Shown: positions 43,582 through 52,518, numbered from the stretch's first letter. The stretch: DNA of 64,000 bases from JBQTII01 sp052387905 (GCA_052387905.1 JBQTIR010000010.1:129528-193527), one strand, 5' to 3'. The notes: generated from the letters alone by a model not told the origin. A program made the numbers and translations.

Positions 43582-44114
43582 CGGGATTCTCCAGTTCCTG
43601 CACCGACGGTGGCCCCGTTAAGGAGCGACCGCATCCCGGCCAGGCCCTTGGCGGACTGGCTCTTGACCGTGCCCGTGGTGATGCCGAGCAGCGCCGCGGT
43701 GGCCTCGACGTCGAGGTCCTCGATGTAGCGCAGGACGACGACGGCTCGCTGCCGGGCAGGCAGCCCGGACAGGGCGGCCACGACCTCGAGGGTCAGCCCA
43801 TCGGTGTCGGGTGTGCCGCGCTCAGGCAGGCGCTCGGCGGCGTGCTCGCGGCGCCAGGGTCGGCGCCGGTCGTCGATCGCCGCGTTGACGACGGCCCGGT
43901 GCGCGTAGCGCTGCGGGCCGTCCTCCCGGTTGATCCGCGACCAGCGCGCGTAGACCTGGGCCAGGGCGGTCTGGACGATGTCCTCCGCCCGGTGCCAGTC
44001 ACCGCACACCAGGTACGCCACGCGGCGCAGTCGACGCTGGGAGGCGCGCACGAACGTCGCGAACTCCTCCTCGTCGCCGGAGCCGACACCACTGGGTCCC
44101 ACCGCGAGCCTCAT
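43578..44114 (-). CDS. ECF sigma factor, SigE family
   Basis: 178 aa. Region 2 is EFATFVRASQRRLRRVAYLVCGDWHRAEDIVQTALAQVYARW and region 4 is LPARQRAVVVLRYIEDLDVEATAALLGITTGTVKSQSAKGL, matching the actinobacterial SigE-type ECF group. It would redirect RNA polymerase to a small stress regulon when released from the downstream membrane protein. The pair is bracketed by two direct copies of repeat R3. Confidence 0.93.
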   Translation of the reverse strand: MRLAVGPSGVGSGDEEEFATFVRASQRRLRRVAYLVCGDWHRAEDIVQTALAQVYARWSRINREDGPQRYAHRAVVNAAIDDRRRPWRREHAAERLPERGTPDTDGLTLEVVAALSGLPARQRAVVVLRYIEDLDVEATAALLGITTGTVKSQSAKGLAGMRSLLNGATVGAGTGESR

Positions 44115-44182
44115 CCCGTTGGGCGCGTCGGGCCAGCATCGGATGTCTCCCGCACCCGGCGCTGCCCTCTTCTCTCCCAGTC

Positions 44183-44212
44183 TTACGGAATTGGTGCCCC
44201 CGGAGGTTGCCG
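44183..44212 (-). promoter_or_regulatory. Candidate ECF-type promoter of the sigma/anti-sigma operon
   Basis: On the minus strand GGCAACC is followed 17 bases later by CGTAAG, resembling the AAC-type -35 and CGT-type -10 of ECF promoters. It would start the transcript about 65 bases before the sigma ATG and suggests self-activation. Confidence 0.35.
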
Positions 44213-44253
44213 CGCAGGCCAGAAATCTGCGCGAGCGCGGGTTGGGTGCCCTC

Positions 44254-44344
44254 CAATGCGCTGCGGGCCGAAATCAGGCGGTGATCGACGCCCGAAACTC
44301 ACCCGCTACGCATTAGACAGGTGCCGTTGCTCAGTAATGAGCAA
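44254..44344 (+). repeat. R3 double-hairpin repeat, copy 2
   Basis: Aligns with 42568-42657 over its whole length with the same 62-base first hairpin (AATGCG ... CGCATTA) and TTGCTCA-GTAA-TGAGCAA second hairpin. The inner arms are less well paired than in copy 1. The downstream GGGT and GGGG are also shared. Confidence 0.87.
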
Positions 44345-44435
44345 CGGGTGGGGTTCTCTGTCGTGGGGGTGGGTCTATCTCGACCCACGCGCGTGATCCC
44401 GGAGCGCACGAGGAACTGCCCGGCCGGGTGCAAAG

Positions 44436-45029
44436 ATGGGTGACATGGCGGACACCGGCGTTTTCCAGCACCTGCGCTCCACGATCCAGCGCGGGGGTTA
44501 CTACCCCGAGCTGGTCGCCGAGGGCATCGAGGTCGCCGCCGGTCAGGAGCCGATCCGCGCCTACCTGGTCCACCAGGAGACGACGCTCGATGGCGAGGAG
44601 ATCCGCCGGCACGTCACGGTCCTCGCGCTCACCCCCACCCGGCTGATCGTCGGGCATACCGACGAGCACGGCTCCGACGAGAACAACCCGGTCGCGCACG
44701 CCACCACCTCGACCGAGAGCCTCGCGCTGAGCCGGATCTCGGCGGTCGTGCTCAGCCGCACGGTGGCCGACCCCGCCCGCTACAAGGTCGGCACCGCGCC
44801 GACCGAGGTGGTCCTCACCGTCGGCTGGGGCGCAGTGAGCCGGATCGACCTGGAACCGGCCAGTTGCGGGGACCCGCAGTGCGAGGCCGACCACGGCTAC
44901 ACCGGCACCGTGAGCAGCGATGACCTTTCCGTACGGGTGAGTGAGGCCGGCGACGGCAAGGAGTCCGTGGCGGAGATGCTCGCCTTCGCCAGCGCCCTGT
45001 CCGCGGCGGTCGGTGCGGTCGCCGGGTGA
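44436..45029 (+). CDS. DUF5998 protein
   Basis: 197 aa, with FQHLRSTIQRGGYYPELVAEGI at the N-terminus and LVHQETTLDGEEIRRHVTVLALTPTRLIVGHTDEH in the middle, as in the conserved actinobacterial DUF5998 family. No catalytic residues are known. ASCGDPQCEADHGYTG has a Cys-x4-Cys-x3-His cluster. Its stop overlaps the GTG of the phosphodiesterase gene, so the two are coupled. A second ATG nine bases downstream is an alternative start. Confidence 0.82.
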   Translation: MGDMADTGVFQHLRSTIQRGGYYPELVAEGIEVAAGQEPIRAYLVHQETTLDGEEIRRHVTVLALTPTRLIVGHTDEHGSDENNPVAHATTSTESLALSRISAVVLSRTVADPARYKVGTAPTEVVLTVGWGAVSRIDLEPASCGDPQCEADHGYTGTVSSDDLSVRVSEAGDGKESVAEMLAFASALSAAVGAVAG

Positions 45030-46183
45030 ACTCGCCCACCCCCCACGCACCGCCTGCCCCGGTTCCGCCGGCCTACGGAACCGCCGCGCTCGCCGACGTG
45101 ATGCCCTCGGTCCTGGCCGCACTCGGGGTCCCCGGCGAGCAGGGCCCCCTCGACCTCGAACTCCCCGAACGGGTCGCCGTCCTGCTCGTCGACGGTCTCG
45201 GCCTGGAACAGGTGCGGGCCCATCCCGAGCAGGCGCCCTACCTGAGTTCCCTGCTCGGCGAGGGCCGGGCGCTCTCGGCCGGCTTCCCCTCCACCACGGC
45301 GACGTCGCTGACCTCGCTGGGCACCGGGCTCCCGCCAGGCAGTCACGGCGTCCTCGGGCTGGCGACCAAAGGTCCGGACGGGCGCCTGCTCAATGCGCTG
45401 CGCTGGGATCCCGCTGTCGTCGACCCGGCGGCGTGGCAGCCGAACGCAACGGCGTTCGAACGTGCGGTGGCGGCCGGGGTCCGGGTGTGTTCGTTCGGTC
45501 CCGGAAAGTTCGCCGGCAGCGGTTTGAACGGCGCGGCGTTCCGCGGGGTGCAGCTGTCCGGGTGCGAGTCCGCCGGTGAACTCGCCGCGGGCACGCTGGA
45601 CGCGCTCGCCGACCGGCCGGGCGCCGGGCGGGTGTTGGCCTATACCTACTACGGCGATCTGGACGCGACCGGCCACCGCCGCGGGGTGGCCTCGGCCGCC
45701 TGGCGTCATCAACTCGCCCACGTCGACATGCTCGCCATGCAGATCGGCACGGCGCTGCCCCCCGGTGCGGCGTTGCTGATCACCGCTGACCACGGGATGG
45801 TCGACCTGGCCGCGTCCGAACGGGTTGATTACGACACCGAGCCCGCGCTCCGCGCCGGTGTCGCGATGCTGGCCGGGGAACCGCGAGCGCGCTACATCCA
45901 CGTCGTCCCCGGTGCGGTGGCTGACGTGGCGGCGGCCTGGCGTGACCGGCTCGGTACCGGCTGGTGGGTATGCACCCGCACCGAGGCGGTTGCCGCCGGC
46001 TGGTTCGGGCCGGTGCACTCCTCGATGCTGGAGCGCATCGGTGATGTCGTCGCGGTGGCAGCGGGCGCCGGCAGCGTGATTGCGACCCGCAGTGAACCGG
46101 CGTTCGTGGCCCGCATGATCGGCATGCACGGGTCGCTGACCCCCGCTGAGCTGACGGTGCCGCTGCTCACCGCCCGCGGCTGA
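45026..46183 (+). CDS. Alkaline-phosphatase superfamily protein (nucleotide pyrophosphatase/phosphodiesterase type)
   Basis: 385 aa. LLVDGLGLEQ carries the first metal-binding Asp, AGFPSTTATSLTSLGTGLPPGSHG the nucleophilic Thr, YGDLDATGHRRG the second Asp/His pair and ITADHGMVD the third, the full metal set of the type I phosphodiesterase family. It probably hydrolyses a phosphodiester or pyrophosphate bond. No signal peptide is seen. GTG start overlaps the DUF5998 stop. Twelve bases separate it from kynureninase. Confidence 0.88.
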   Translation: MNSPTPHAPPAPVPPAYGTAALADVMPSVLAALGVPGEQGPLDLELPERVAVLLVDGLGLEQVRAHPEQAPYLSSLLGEGRALSAGFPSTTATSLTSLGTGLPPGSHGVLGLATKGPDGRLLNALRWDPAVVDPAAWQPNATAFERAVAAGVRVCSFGPGKFAGSGLNGAAFRGVQLSGCESAGELAAGTLDALADRPGAGRVLAYTYYGDLDATGHRRGVASAAWRHQLAHVDMLAMQIGTALPPGAALLITADHGMVDLAASERVDYDTEPALRAGVAMLAGEPRARYIHVVPGAVADVAAAWRDRLGTGWWVCTRTEAVAAGWFGPVHSSMLERIGDVVAVAAGAGSVIATRSEPAFVARMIGMHGSLTPAELTVPLLTARG

Positions 46184-46194
46184 CGGAGCGGGTC

Positions 46195-47457
46195 ATGGAG
46201 CAGGTCCTAGAGCGGGCGCACGCCCAGCGCCTGGACGGCGCAGACCCGCTCGCGAGTTTCCGCGACCGGGTCGTCATTGCCGACCCGGACCTGATCTACC
46301 TCGACGGGAATTCGCTGGGCCGGCTGCCCACCTCCACCGGTGAGCGCCTGCGCGCTGTCGTTGCGGGCGAATGGGGTGCGGCGCTCGTCGGCTCCTGGAA
46401 GGACTGGATCGAGTTGCCCAGTCGGGTCGGTGACGTCATCGGCGAGCACCTGCTCGGCGCGCTCCCCGGCGAGGTTGTGGTCAGCGACTCCACCACCGTC
46501 AATCTGTACAAGCTCGCTGCGGCTGCCCTCGACGCCCGGCCGGACCGGCGCGTGATCGTCACCGACGACGACAACTTCCCGACCGACCGCTACGTCCTCG
46601 ACGGACTCGCGGCGGCGCGCGGCCTGGAAATTCGCACCGTGACCGCCGACCCGACCCACGGCCCGTCGCTGGCCGACATCGCCGGCGCCCTGGACACCGA
46701 CGTCGCCCTGGTGTCGTTCTCGCACGTCGCCTACCGCTCGGGGGCGCTGCTCGACCTGGCTGCGGTCACCGCCGCGGCGCATGAGGTCGGCGCGCTGACG
46801 CTCTGGGACCTCAGCCACGCGGCCGGATCGGTCCCGGTCGCATTGAACTCCGCCGGCGCCGACCTGGCCGTGGGCTGCACCTACAAGTACCTCAGCGGCG
46901 GACCGGGTGCGCCCGCGTTCCTCTACGTGCGCCGCGACCTGCAGGCGCAGCTGCGCCAGCCGATCTGGGGATGGTTCGGCCAGCGGAATCAGTTCGCGAT
47001 GGGGGAGCATTACGACCCCGAGCCTGATGTCCGGTCCACCCTGACCGGGACCCCTGCCGTGCTCGGCCTGGCCGCGGTCGACGAAGGTGCGCGCTTGCTC
47101 GCCGACGCAGGCATTGATCGGCTCCGGGCCAAGGGCATGGCGCTGACCTCGCTGCTGTGCGAGCTCACCGACGCCTGGCTCGCCCCGCTCGGATTCACCG
47201 TGGTCAGCCCGCGTGATCCCGCGCTGCGTGGATCACACCTGACGCTGCATCACGAGCAGGCCTGGGCGATCTGCCGGGCGCTCGCGGCGGAGGCCGCCGT
47301 GGTGGGGGACTACCGCGAACCCGACCGGCTGCGGTTGGGCCCGGCCCCGCTCTACACCCGCTTCGTCGACGTCTGGGACGCCGCGGACCGTCTCCGGCGC
47401 CTTATCGCGGCCGGGGGCCACCTGCCCTACGCCGGGCCCCGGACCCGCGTCACCTGA
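46195..47457 (+). CDS. kynU: Kynureninase
   Basis: 420 aa, a fold-type I PLP enzyme. DLIYLDGNSLGRLP and VVSDSTTVNLYKLAAAAL are N-terminal signatures, LWDLSHAAGSVPVALN contains the PLP-binding Asp, and VGCTYKYLSGGPGAPAFLYV the Schiff-base Lys. It cleaves kynurenine to anthranilate and alanine in tryptophan breakdown. No other kyn gene is in the window. It is the last gene of a tightly packed three-gene run and ends inside the first unit of the tandem repeat. Confidence 0.93.
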   Translation: MEQVLERAHAQRLDGADPLASFRDRVVIADPDLIYLDGNSLGRLPTSTGERLRAVVAGEWGAALVGSWKDWIELPSRVGDVIGEHLLGALPGEVVVSDSTTVNLYKLAAAALDARPDRRVIVTDDDNFPTDRYVLDGLAAARGLEIRTVTADPTHGPSLADIAGALDTDVALVSFSHVAYRSGALLDLAAVTAAAHEVGALTLWDLSHAAGSVPVALNSAGADLAVGCTYKYLSGGPGAPAFLYVRRDLQAQLRQPIWGWFGQRNQFAMGEHYDPEPDVRSTLTGTPAVLGLAAVDEGARLLADAGIDRLRAKGMALTSLLCELTDAWLAPLGFTVVSPRDPALRGSHLTLHHEQAWAICRALAAEAAVVGDYREPDRLRLGPAPLYTRFVDVWDAADRLRRLIAAGGHLPYAGPRTRVT

Positions 47458-47576
47458 TCCCACCCTCCTAGCGTCCGACCTACCGAGCGCCATAGGTCAC
47501 ATCTGGTCGGACGTCAGGGATCCCACCCTCCTAGCGTCCGACCTACCGAGCGCCATAGGCCACATCTGGTCGGACG
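47456..47576. repeat. Two tandem 63-bp units, each with an R2-like 42-bp palindrome
   Basis: Units start at 47456 and 47519 and are nearly identical. Each contains a 42-base hairpin (47472-47513 and 47535-47576) with ends CGTCCGACC / GGTCGGACG and a 24-base loop: the same length and the same outer seven bases as R2. A GATCCCACCCTCCTAG spacer precedes each. The first unit begins inside the kynU stop codon. Confidence 0.9.
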
Positions 47577-47591
47577 CAACGGGGAGACGGA

Positions 47592-47629
47592 CCGGAGCCC
47601 CGGCCGAAGGTGCTCGGCCGGGGCTCCGG
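47592..47629. terminator. Bidirectional terminator hairpin
   Basis: CCGGAGCCCCGGCCGA and TCGGCCGGGGCTCCGG form a perfect 16-pair stem with a six-base loop, between the convergent kynU and secreted glycoside-hydrolase-like genes. Confidence 0.85.
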
Positions 47630-47659
47630 GGTGACGTGCGGTGCGGGCGGTGCTGTGCG

Positions 47660-49642
47660 TTACGGCGTCGGAGCCGTGGTGGGCTCGGTCGACGAGGTGG
47701 CCTCGGGCGCCGTGGTCGCCGCGGGGTCGGCCGGGGTGACCGGGTCCGTAGGCGCGGTGTCGGTGTCCGACTCGGTGGCCGTCTCGGTGTCCGTCTCAGT
47801 GCCCGTCTCAGTGGCAGTGGCCGGGGCCTCGGTGCCCGGGGGCACGAAGGTGGTCCCGTTCTTCTTCGCCTCCAGGTAGGCCTTGATGTACTCCTCGGCC
47901 TTCGCCGCGTCCGTGGTGCCCTCACCGGGGTTCACACCCGGCCGGACCAGGGAGTAGACGAGTTCACCCGGCTGGGAGTCACCCGGCTCCATGACCTCGA
48001 GCGCCGCGGCGGTGTACTTCGACGAGGCGTTCCACAGGTAGAAGCCGTTGATCCCGGCGTCGGCAGCGGCCTTGATCTGGGCCTTGACCTCGGCCGTGCC
48101 GTAGCTGACGCCCAGGGTGAAGTCCTGCAGCCACGGGACGATCGCGCAGTCCGTGCCGAGGACCAGCCGGTTGAACTCCATCATCGAGCGGTGGACGATG
48201 TCGTAGGGCTGGCTGTTCGGCTTGGCCACGCTGTACTCGCCCGGTCCCCAGTGCGACGGGTAGACCATCGGGGACAGGAAGTCCAGGTGCTTGGCCATCT
48301 CCGGGATGTCCTGCGCGACCGAGACCGGAGTGAACGCGGAGATGCCGTAGACCGCGGCGCCGACCGTGGCGCCGGCCGCCTTGGTCCGCTGGCCCGCAAT
48401 CTCGACGAAGTCGACGATCGCCTCGGTGGCGGTCCGGTCACCGATGCCGGGGTAGACCTGCCCGGTGTTCTCCGGCTTGCGGATGTAGTCGTACATGATC
48501 TGGTCGAAGCCGAGCTTCGCGGCCTCCTCAGCCAGACCGACGTTGTAGTCGATGACGTCCTGGTTCGCGAAGTTGGTGAACGAGGCGACGCCGTAGTTGC
48601 CGGCGCTGTACGCGTTGCCCGAGGCGTCCTGGATGACCATGTCCATCTTGCCGTTGGCGACGGCGTACTTGGCCAGCTTCGGGTCACGGAAGGCGACGAT
48701 GCGGCCGGTGACGGTGCCACCGAGGTCGTGGATCTGCTTGAGCGCATCTGCGGCGACGTAGCGGTCCGACCCCGTTCCGGCGGCCTTGGCCAGCGGCACC
48801 TCGGACTGGTAGCCGATGATGCCGTCCTCGTCCTTGATGTCGAGCTGGATGTTGTCGATCTTCTTGTCCTTGAGCAGCTGCAGGATCGGCTCGCGCAGCG
48901 TCGAGGAGGCCCAACCGAAGGCGGTCAGGTGGACCGAGCGGGCACCGGAGGAATTCAGCGTCGGGATGACCGCTGCCTGCTCCGCGACGTTGCCGGCGGC
49001 GTCGGTGGCCACGACCATCGAACCGCGCGGGGCGACATCGAAAGCCCGGCTGAAGGTGCCGTCCTCGGCCATCTCCAGGTCCGCACCGTCGATCTGGAGC
49101 TTGTCCGCGCCCTCGGCCTTGCCGGTGAGGGTGAACGGCGCCTTGGCGTCGACCGGCTCGGCCGGAAGGTTCAGCGTGATCACCGGAGCGGTGGTGTCCA
49201 GGACGAACGTCTTGGACGTCGTCGAGTTGCGACCGGGCAGCCGCCCCGCCTTCGACGCGGAAATCGTGTGCTCACCATCGGTCAGGCCAGTGGGACGGAA
49301 GACGATCGCGTCGCCCTCCTGGGTACCCGTGACCTCGGCGCCGTCGAGCTTGAGCGTGACGTCCGACATCTTGGCGCCGGTGATGGTGAACGCGAGGTCG
49401 GAGACGGTCTCGGCGTTCAGCGGAGCCCCGCCCACGTCCTGGTTGGCGACGAGGTCCACAGCGGACCCCGCACCCAACGGCGACGCGGCAGCGCCGACGG
49501 CACCGAGCACCAGGGCGACCCCGGTGACAATGGCGACGTTGCGTCCGGTCTTGCGCTTGCTGTTCCCTGTCCCGGCCGCAGGCGTGCTCGGTTCTCCGGA
49601 TGCCCCCCAGGGTGCAGGCGGTGTTGCGTCAGTGCCCGTCAT
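47660..49642 (-). CDS. Secreted/membrane putative glycoside hydrolase (DUF4015-like TIM barrel)
   Basis: 660 aa. A short cytoplasmic N-terminus, one membrane segment (NVAIVTGVALVLGAVGAAA), two beta domains (~45-225) and a TIM-barrel domain (~235-590) with DNIQLDIKDEDGIIGY, FDQIMYDYIRKPENTG and DFLSPMVYPSHWGPGEY, as in the DUF4015 putative glycosyl hydrolases. The acidic residues at strand ends are candidate catalysts. The tail is a Thr/Glu/Asp/Pro repeat region, probably wall-spanning or a linker. ATG at 49642 follows GGATGGGG. The substrate is unknown. Confidence 0.85.
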   Translation of the reverse strand: MTGTDATPPAPWGASGEPSTPAAGTGNSKRKTGRNVAIVTGVALVLGAVGAAASPLGAGSAVDLVANQDVGGAPLNAETVSDLAFTITGAKMSDVTLKLDGAEVTGTQEGDAIVFRPTGLTDGEHTISASKAGRLPGRNSTTSKTFVLDTTAPVITLNLPAEPVDAKAPFTLTGKAEGADKLQIDGADLEMAEDGTFSRAFDVAPRGSMVVATDAAGNVAEQAAVIPTLNSSGARSVHLTAFGWASSTLREPILQLLKDKKIDNIQLDIKDEDGIIGYQSEVPLAKAAGTGSDRYVAADALKQIHDLGGTVTGRIVAFRDPKLAKYAVANGKMDMVIQDASGNAYSAGNYGVASFTNFANQDVIDYNVGLAEEAAKLGFDQIMYDYIRKPENTGQVYPGIGDRTATEAIVDFVEIAGQRTKAAGATVGAAVYGISAFTPVSVAQDIPEMAKHLDFLSPMVYPSHWGPGEYSVAKPNSQPYDIVHRSMMEFNRLVLGTDCAIVPWLQDFTLGVSYGTAEVKAQIKAAADAGINGFYLWNASSKYTAAALEVMEPGDSQPGELVYSLVRPGVNPGEGTTDAAKAEEYIKAYLEAKKNGTTFVPPGTEAPATATETGTETDTETATESDTDTAPTDPVTPADPAATTAPEATSSTEPTTAPTP

Positions 49643-49810
49643 ATCCCCATCCACCTTTTCGAAAGTTGTCGCGTCGCTGATTCTTGAGCCATGTGTGCGA
49701 CGTTCCCCCACATTTGCGTTCCCGCTGCGTCATGATCGCACTCAACAAGATCGTCTGCACTGGCGTTGCACAAGATCAGAGTGCAGTACCAACAACTACT
49801 AGGGGGGAAA

Positions 49811-50965
49811 ATGCGGCGACCACGTCTCGTCCTTGCCGCGGCGCTTACCGGAATGTTGCTTACCGCCTGCTCGGACAGCGGTGACAGCGCTGTCGAGGCC
49901 ATCAACGCGGGGGCCTCGACCACACCGGAAGCTGTGCCGGCATCGCCCACTCCAACGGCGGAACCGACCGAAGCCTCGGTCGCGGTCGACCCCGCCTCGG
50001 TGAGTGCGAACGAACTGGGGCAGGTCCCCGTGATGATGTACCACGTGGTCAAACCGGACCCCAAGGGTGAATACGACCAGTCGCCCGAGGAGTTCAAGGC
50101 CGAGCTCCAGCGCCTTTATGACGAGGACTACCGACCGGTCACCGCGCAGGATTTCGTCTCTGGCAATATCGACATTCCGGCCGGAATGCATCCGGTGGTC
50201 CTGACCTTCGACGACTCCACGGTCAGCCAGGCCCAGATCGGCCCGGACGGCAAGCCCACCGCGGACACCGCGCTGGGCATCCTGGAGGCTTTCGGGGAGG
50301 CCAACCCGGACTTCAAGCCGACCGCGACGTTCTACGTCAACAACGGCTCCTTCTCCGATGCCAAGGTCATCCCGTGGCTGGTCGAGAACGGCTACGAGGT
50401 CGGCTCGCACACCGCTACCCACGCCAACCTCAAGCAGATCTCGGATGCCGGCGTGCAGAAGGAGATCGCGACGAACGTCGCGGAGGTCCAGGCCGCGGTG
50501 GACGGCTACACCGTGACGACGTTCGCGCGGCCGTTCGGCATCGGTCCGGTCAACGCGGTGCTCGCCTACAAGGGCACCGACGGCACGACCAGCTACGACT
50601 TCTCCGGCGTGATGCTCGTCGGGTCGAACCCGTCGAAGTCGCCGTTCGCCGCGGACTTCAACCCGTTCGGGATTCCGCGGGTGCGCTCGGGTCTGGGCGA
50701 CCAGGAGCTGGACTCGAAGTACTGGCTCGACGTGCTGGAGAAGAACCCGAAGTCGCGCTACACCTCCGACGGTGACCCGGAAATGATCTCCTACCCGTCG
50801 ACCTCGACGGTGCAGATCGGCGACGACTGGAAGGCCAAGGCACAGTCTTACGACCCGAGCGGCTCGAGCACCGAGTCGTCCACGGGTTCGGCGAGTGCGA
50901 CCCCGGCCCCGACGTCGGCCAGCACTGCCGCCGCGGTGGAGCCGAGCGCTAGCGCGACGCCGTAG
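49811..50965 (+). CDS. Polysaccharide deacetylase lipoprotein
   Basis: 384 aa. The signal MRRPRLVLAAALTGMLLTAC ends in a lipobox. After a Pro/Thr-rich linker, the NodB fold has PVMMYHVVKP, VLTFDDSTV (catalytic Asp and metal Asp), GSHTATHANL (metal His pair) and FARPFGIG. It should remove acetyl groups from an envelope polysaccharide outside the membrane. The tail is Ser/Thr/Ala-rich. AGGGGGGAAA precedes the ATG. It diverges from the glycoside-hydrolase-like gene, 168 bases apart, and ends in a strong terminator. Confidence 0.92.
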   Translation: MRRPRLVLAAALTGMLLTACSDSGDSAVEAINAGASTTPEAVPASPTPTAEPTEASVAVDPASVSANELGQVPVMMYHVVKPDPKGEYDQSPEEFKAELQRLYDEDYRPVTAQDFVSGNIDIPAGMHPVVLTFDDSTVSQAQIGPDGKPTADTALGILEAFGEANPDFKPTATFYVNNGSFSDAKVIPWLVENGYEVGSHTATHANLKQISDAGVQKEIATNVAEVQAAVDGYTVTTFARPFGIGPVNAVLAYKGTDGTTSYDFSGVMLVGSNPSKSPFAADFNPFGIPRVRSGLGDQELDSKYWLDVLEKNPKSRYTSDGDPEMISYPSTSTVQIGDDWKAKAQSYDPSGSSTESSTGSASATPAPTSASTAAAVEPSASATP

Positions 50966-50973
50966 CTCACGCA

Positions 50974-51023
50974 GCACGAAAGGGCCGGTCACCTCGGGGG
51001 AGGTGACCGGCCTTCTTTCGTGC
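50974..51023. terminator. Strong terminator after the deacetylase gene
   Basis: GCACGAAAG ... CTTTCGTGC encloses GGCCGGTCACCTC / GAGGTGACCGGCC, a long stem with a short G-rich loop, between convergent deacetylase and sepH genes. Confidence 0.87.
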
Positions 51024-51074
51024 GCCGACCGGGACTGATGTGTGGAGGCCGGCAGTAGCGGGGGTGCGGGAGCT

Positions 51075-52334
51075 TCAGTCGCGGCGCTTGGTGCCGAAGA
51101 CGATGTCGTCCCAGGCCGGAACGCTGGCCCGGCGGTTACGACCCGAGCTCCGCGGCGGCGCGGACGCACTGGCTCCGGTGAACTCCTCGCCGTGCCCGTC
51201 GTGGGTGCCGGTGCGCGCCGTGACCACGGACTCGACCTGCTCGGTGCTCTCCCCGGACACGGTCATGGGCGCCGGCATGTCCATCGGAAGCGTCGGCGCC
51301 TCGATGGTGGGTCGCCGCGCAGGCTGCGTCACAGCCGCAGGAGCGGGCGGCGCCACGGGCGCCGGCGGAACGGGCCGCACGCTCGCAGCCGTCGCGGCGG
51401 CCGCAGTGCTGCGCACCGGTGGCGCCGGCGGGAGAACTGTCGGGGTCTGTCGCGGGGGAGTGACCACGGTGGCGGGCCTCGGCGCTGGGGACCCGACAGC
51501 AACCGGCTCGGGCGTGCGCGCGAGCACGTCGGGCCGCCGCGGCGCGGCGGTCTCGACCTGGCGCGTGGACGTGGGCACCGGCACGCGGACCGGCTCCGTC
51601 GCGGCGGTGGTGTCGACCTCGAGCGCGGCGGGCAGCGGGGAGGTTGCCGGACGCGGCGTCGGCGTGGCCGCCGCCAACGTCTCGGCGGTACGCACCGGGG
51701 AGATCAGGGAGGGCAGTTCGGCGAGCCGCGGTACGAAGGGCCCGCGTGCGGGTCGCTCGGCGAGCTCGGCGGTGATCCAGCGTGCCTGGTCATTGTCCGC
51801 GAGCACCGTGCGGGCACGGGGGTCGAACACGAACGCCGCCACATGGGTGTCGTCGTCGTGGGCGTACCCGAGTTGGACGATCCACCGCCCGTCTTCGCGA
51901 CGCCAGGAATCGCGCTCGACGTCGGCAACCGCGACGCCGATGGTCTCCATGCGCGCGAGCAGGGCGTCGTCCAAGGTCTGCGGCCGGGTCTCGGCGGGAC
52001 CAGGGCGACGCACAGCCGCACGACCGGCCTGGGTGGCCATGTATTCGCGCTCGGCCAGGACAGGGCCCTCGAACCGGCGTACTCGCTCCAGGTGCACCCC
52101 GGAGGCGCGAGCAACCTGCTCGGCGCTGGCGCCGGCCCGGATCCGGGCCTGGATCTCACGCGGGCGCAGTTGGCCCTCGGTCTCGAAGTTGAGCTCGCCG
52201 ACGCGCGCGCGGTCCCCCCGGACGGCGGCCCGAAGCCGCTCGTCCATCGGTAACAGGAACTTGTCCCCGACGGGGGAACGCAGGACCAGGTGGGTCCCCC
52301 GCTCGTTCGCTGCAACCAGACGTAGTTCCTGCAT
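51075..52334 (-). CDS. sepH: Septation protein SepH (DUF3071)
   Basis: 419 aa. The N-terminal ~190 residues are the DUF3071/SepH domain: MQELRLVAANERGTHLVL, a helix-turn-helix-like LRPREIQARIRAGASAEQVARASG and WRREDGRWIVQLGY. A long Pro/Ala/Thr-rich disordered region follows, ending in the basic tip VPAWDDIVFGTKRRD. SepH stabilises FtsZ filaments at the division septum in actinobacteria. ATG at 52334 is the start of the conserved core; no start codon upstream adds conserved sequence. Confidence 0.92.
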   Translation of the reverse strand: MQELRLVAANERGTHLVLRSPVGDKFLLPMDERLRAAVRGDRARVGELNFETEGQLRPREIQARIRAGASAEQVARASGVHLERVRRFEGPVLAEREYMATQAGRAAVRRPGPAETRPQTLDDALLARMETIGVAVADVERDSWRREDGRWIVQLGYAHDDDTHVAAFVFDPRARTVLADNDQARWITAELAERPARGPFVPRLAELPSLISPVRTAETLAAATPTPRPATSPLPAALEVDTTAATEPVRVPVPTSTRQVETAAPRRPDVLARTPEPVAVGSPAPRPATVVTPPRQTPTVLPPAPPVRSTAAAATAASVRPVPPAPVAPPAPAAVTQPARRPTIEAPTLPMDMPAPMTVSGESTEQVESVVTARTGTHDGHGEEFTGASASAPPRSSGRNRRASVPAWDDIVFGTKRRD

Positions 52335-52518
52335 GACCGAAGGCCTCCTGCTGCGCGGGCATTGAGGTAGGTCATGAGTTTCTCGTCTGCACCCGCCAAA
52401 GCGGTGGAGGCTCGGCGGGGCGAAGGCGGCGTGTCGGAGCAAACGGGTGAAAGCTAGGCGATATTGACCACACGCGAGGAGATGTCACGGCGATTCCGGC
52501 CGGTCGCGGAGCGGCTGG

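Larger units (their letters stand above)
44115..44435. other. Divergent intergenic region upstream of the ECF sigma gene
   Basis: 321 bases without a gene. It holds the sigma promoter candidate (44183-44212, minus) and repeat R3 copy 2 (44254-44344). Bases 44345-44435 lead to the DUF5998 gene, with a CAAAGAT patch near 44430. No RNA gene is recognised. Confidence 0.5.

Noticed and set aside
47456..47576. CRISPR array
   Set aside because: Only two units, the whole 63-bp unit is repeated including the would-be spacer, and no cas gene is present.
47636..49687. A 680-codon plus-strand open frame opposite the glycoside-hydrolase-like gene
   Set aside because: Composition is Arg/Gly/Val/Asp-rich antisense sequence; the minus strand has membrane segment, motifs and ribosome site.
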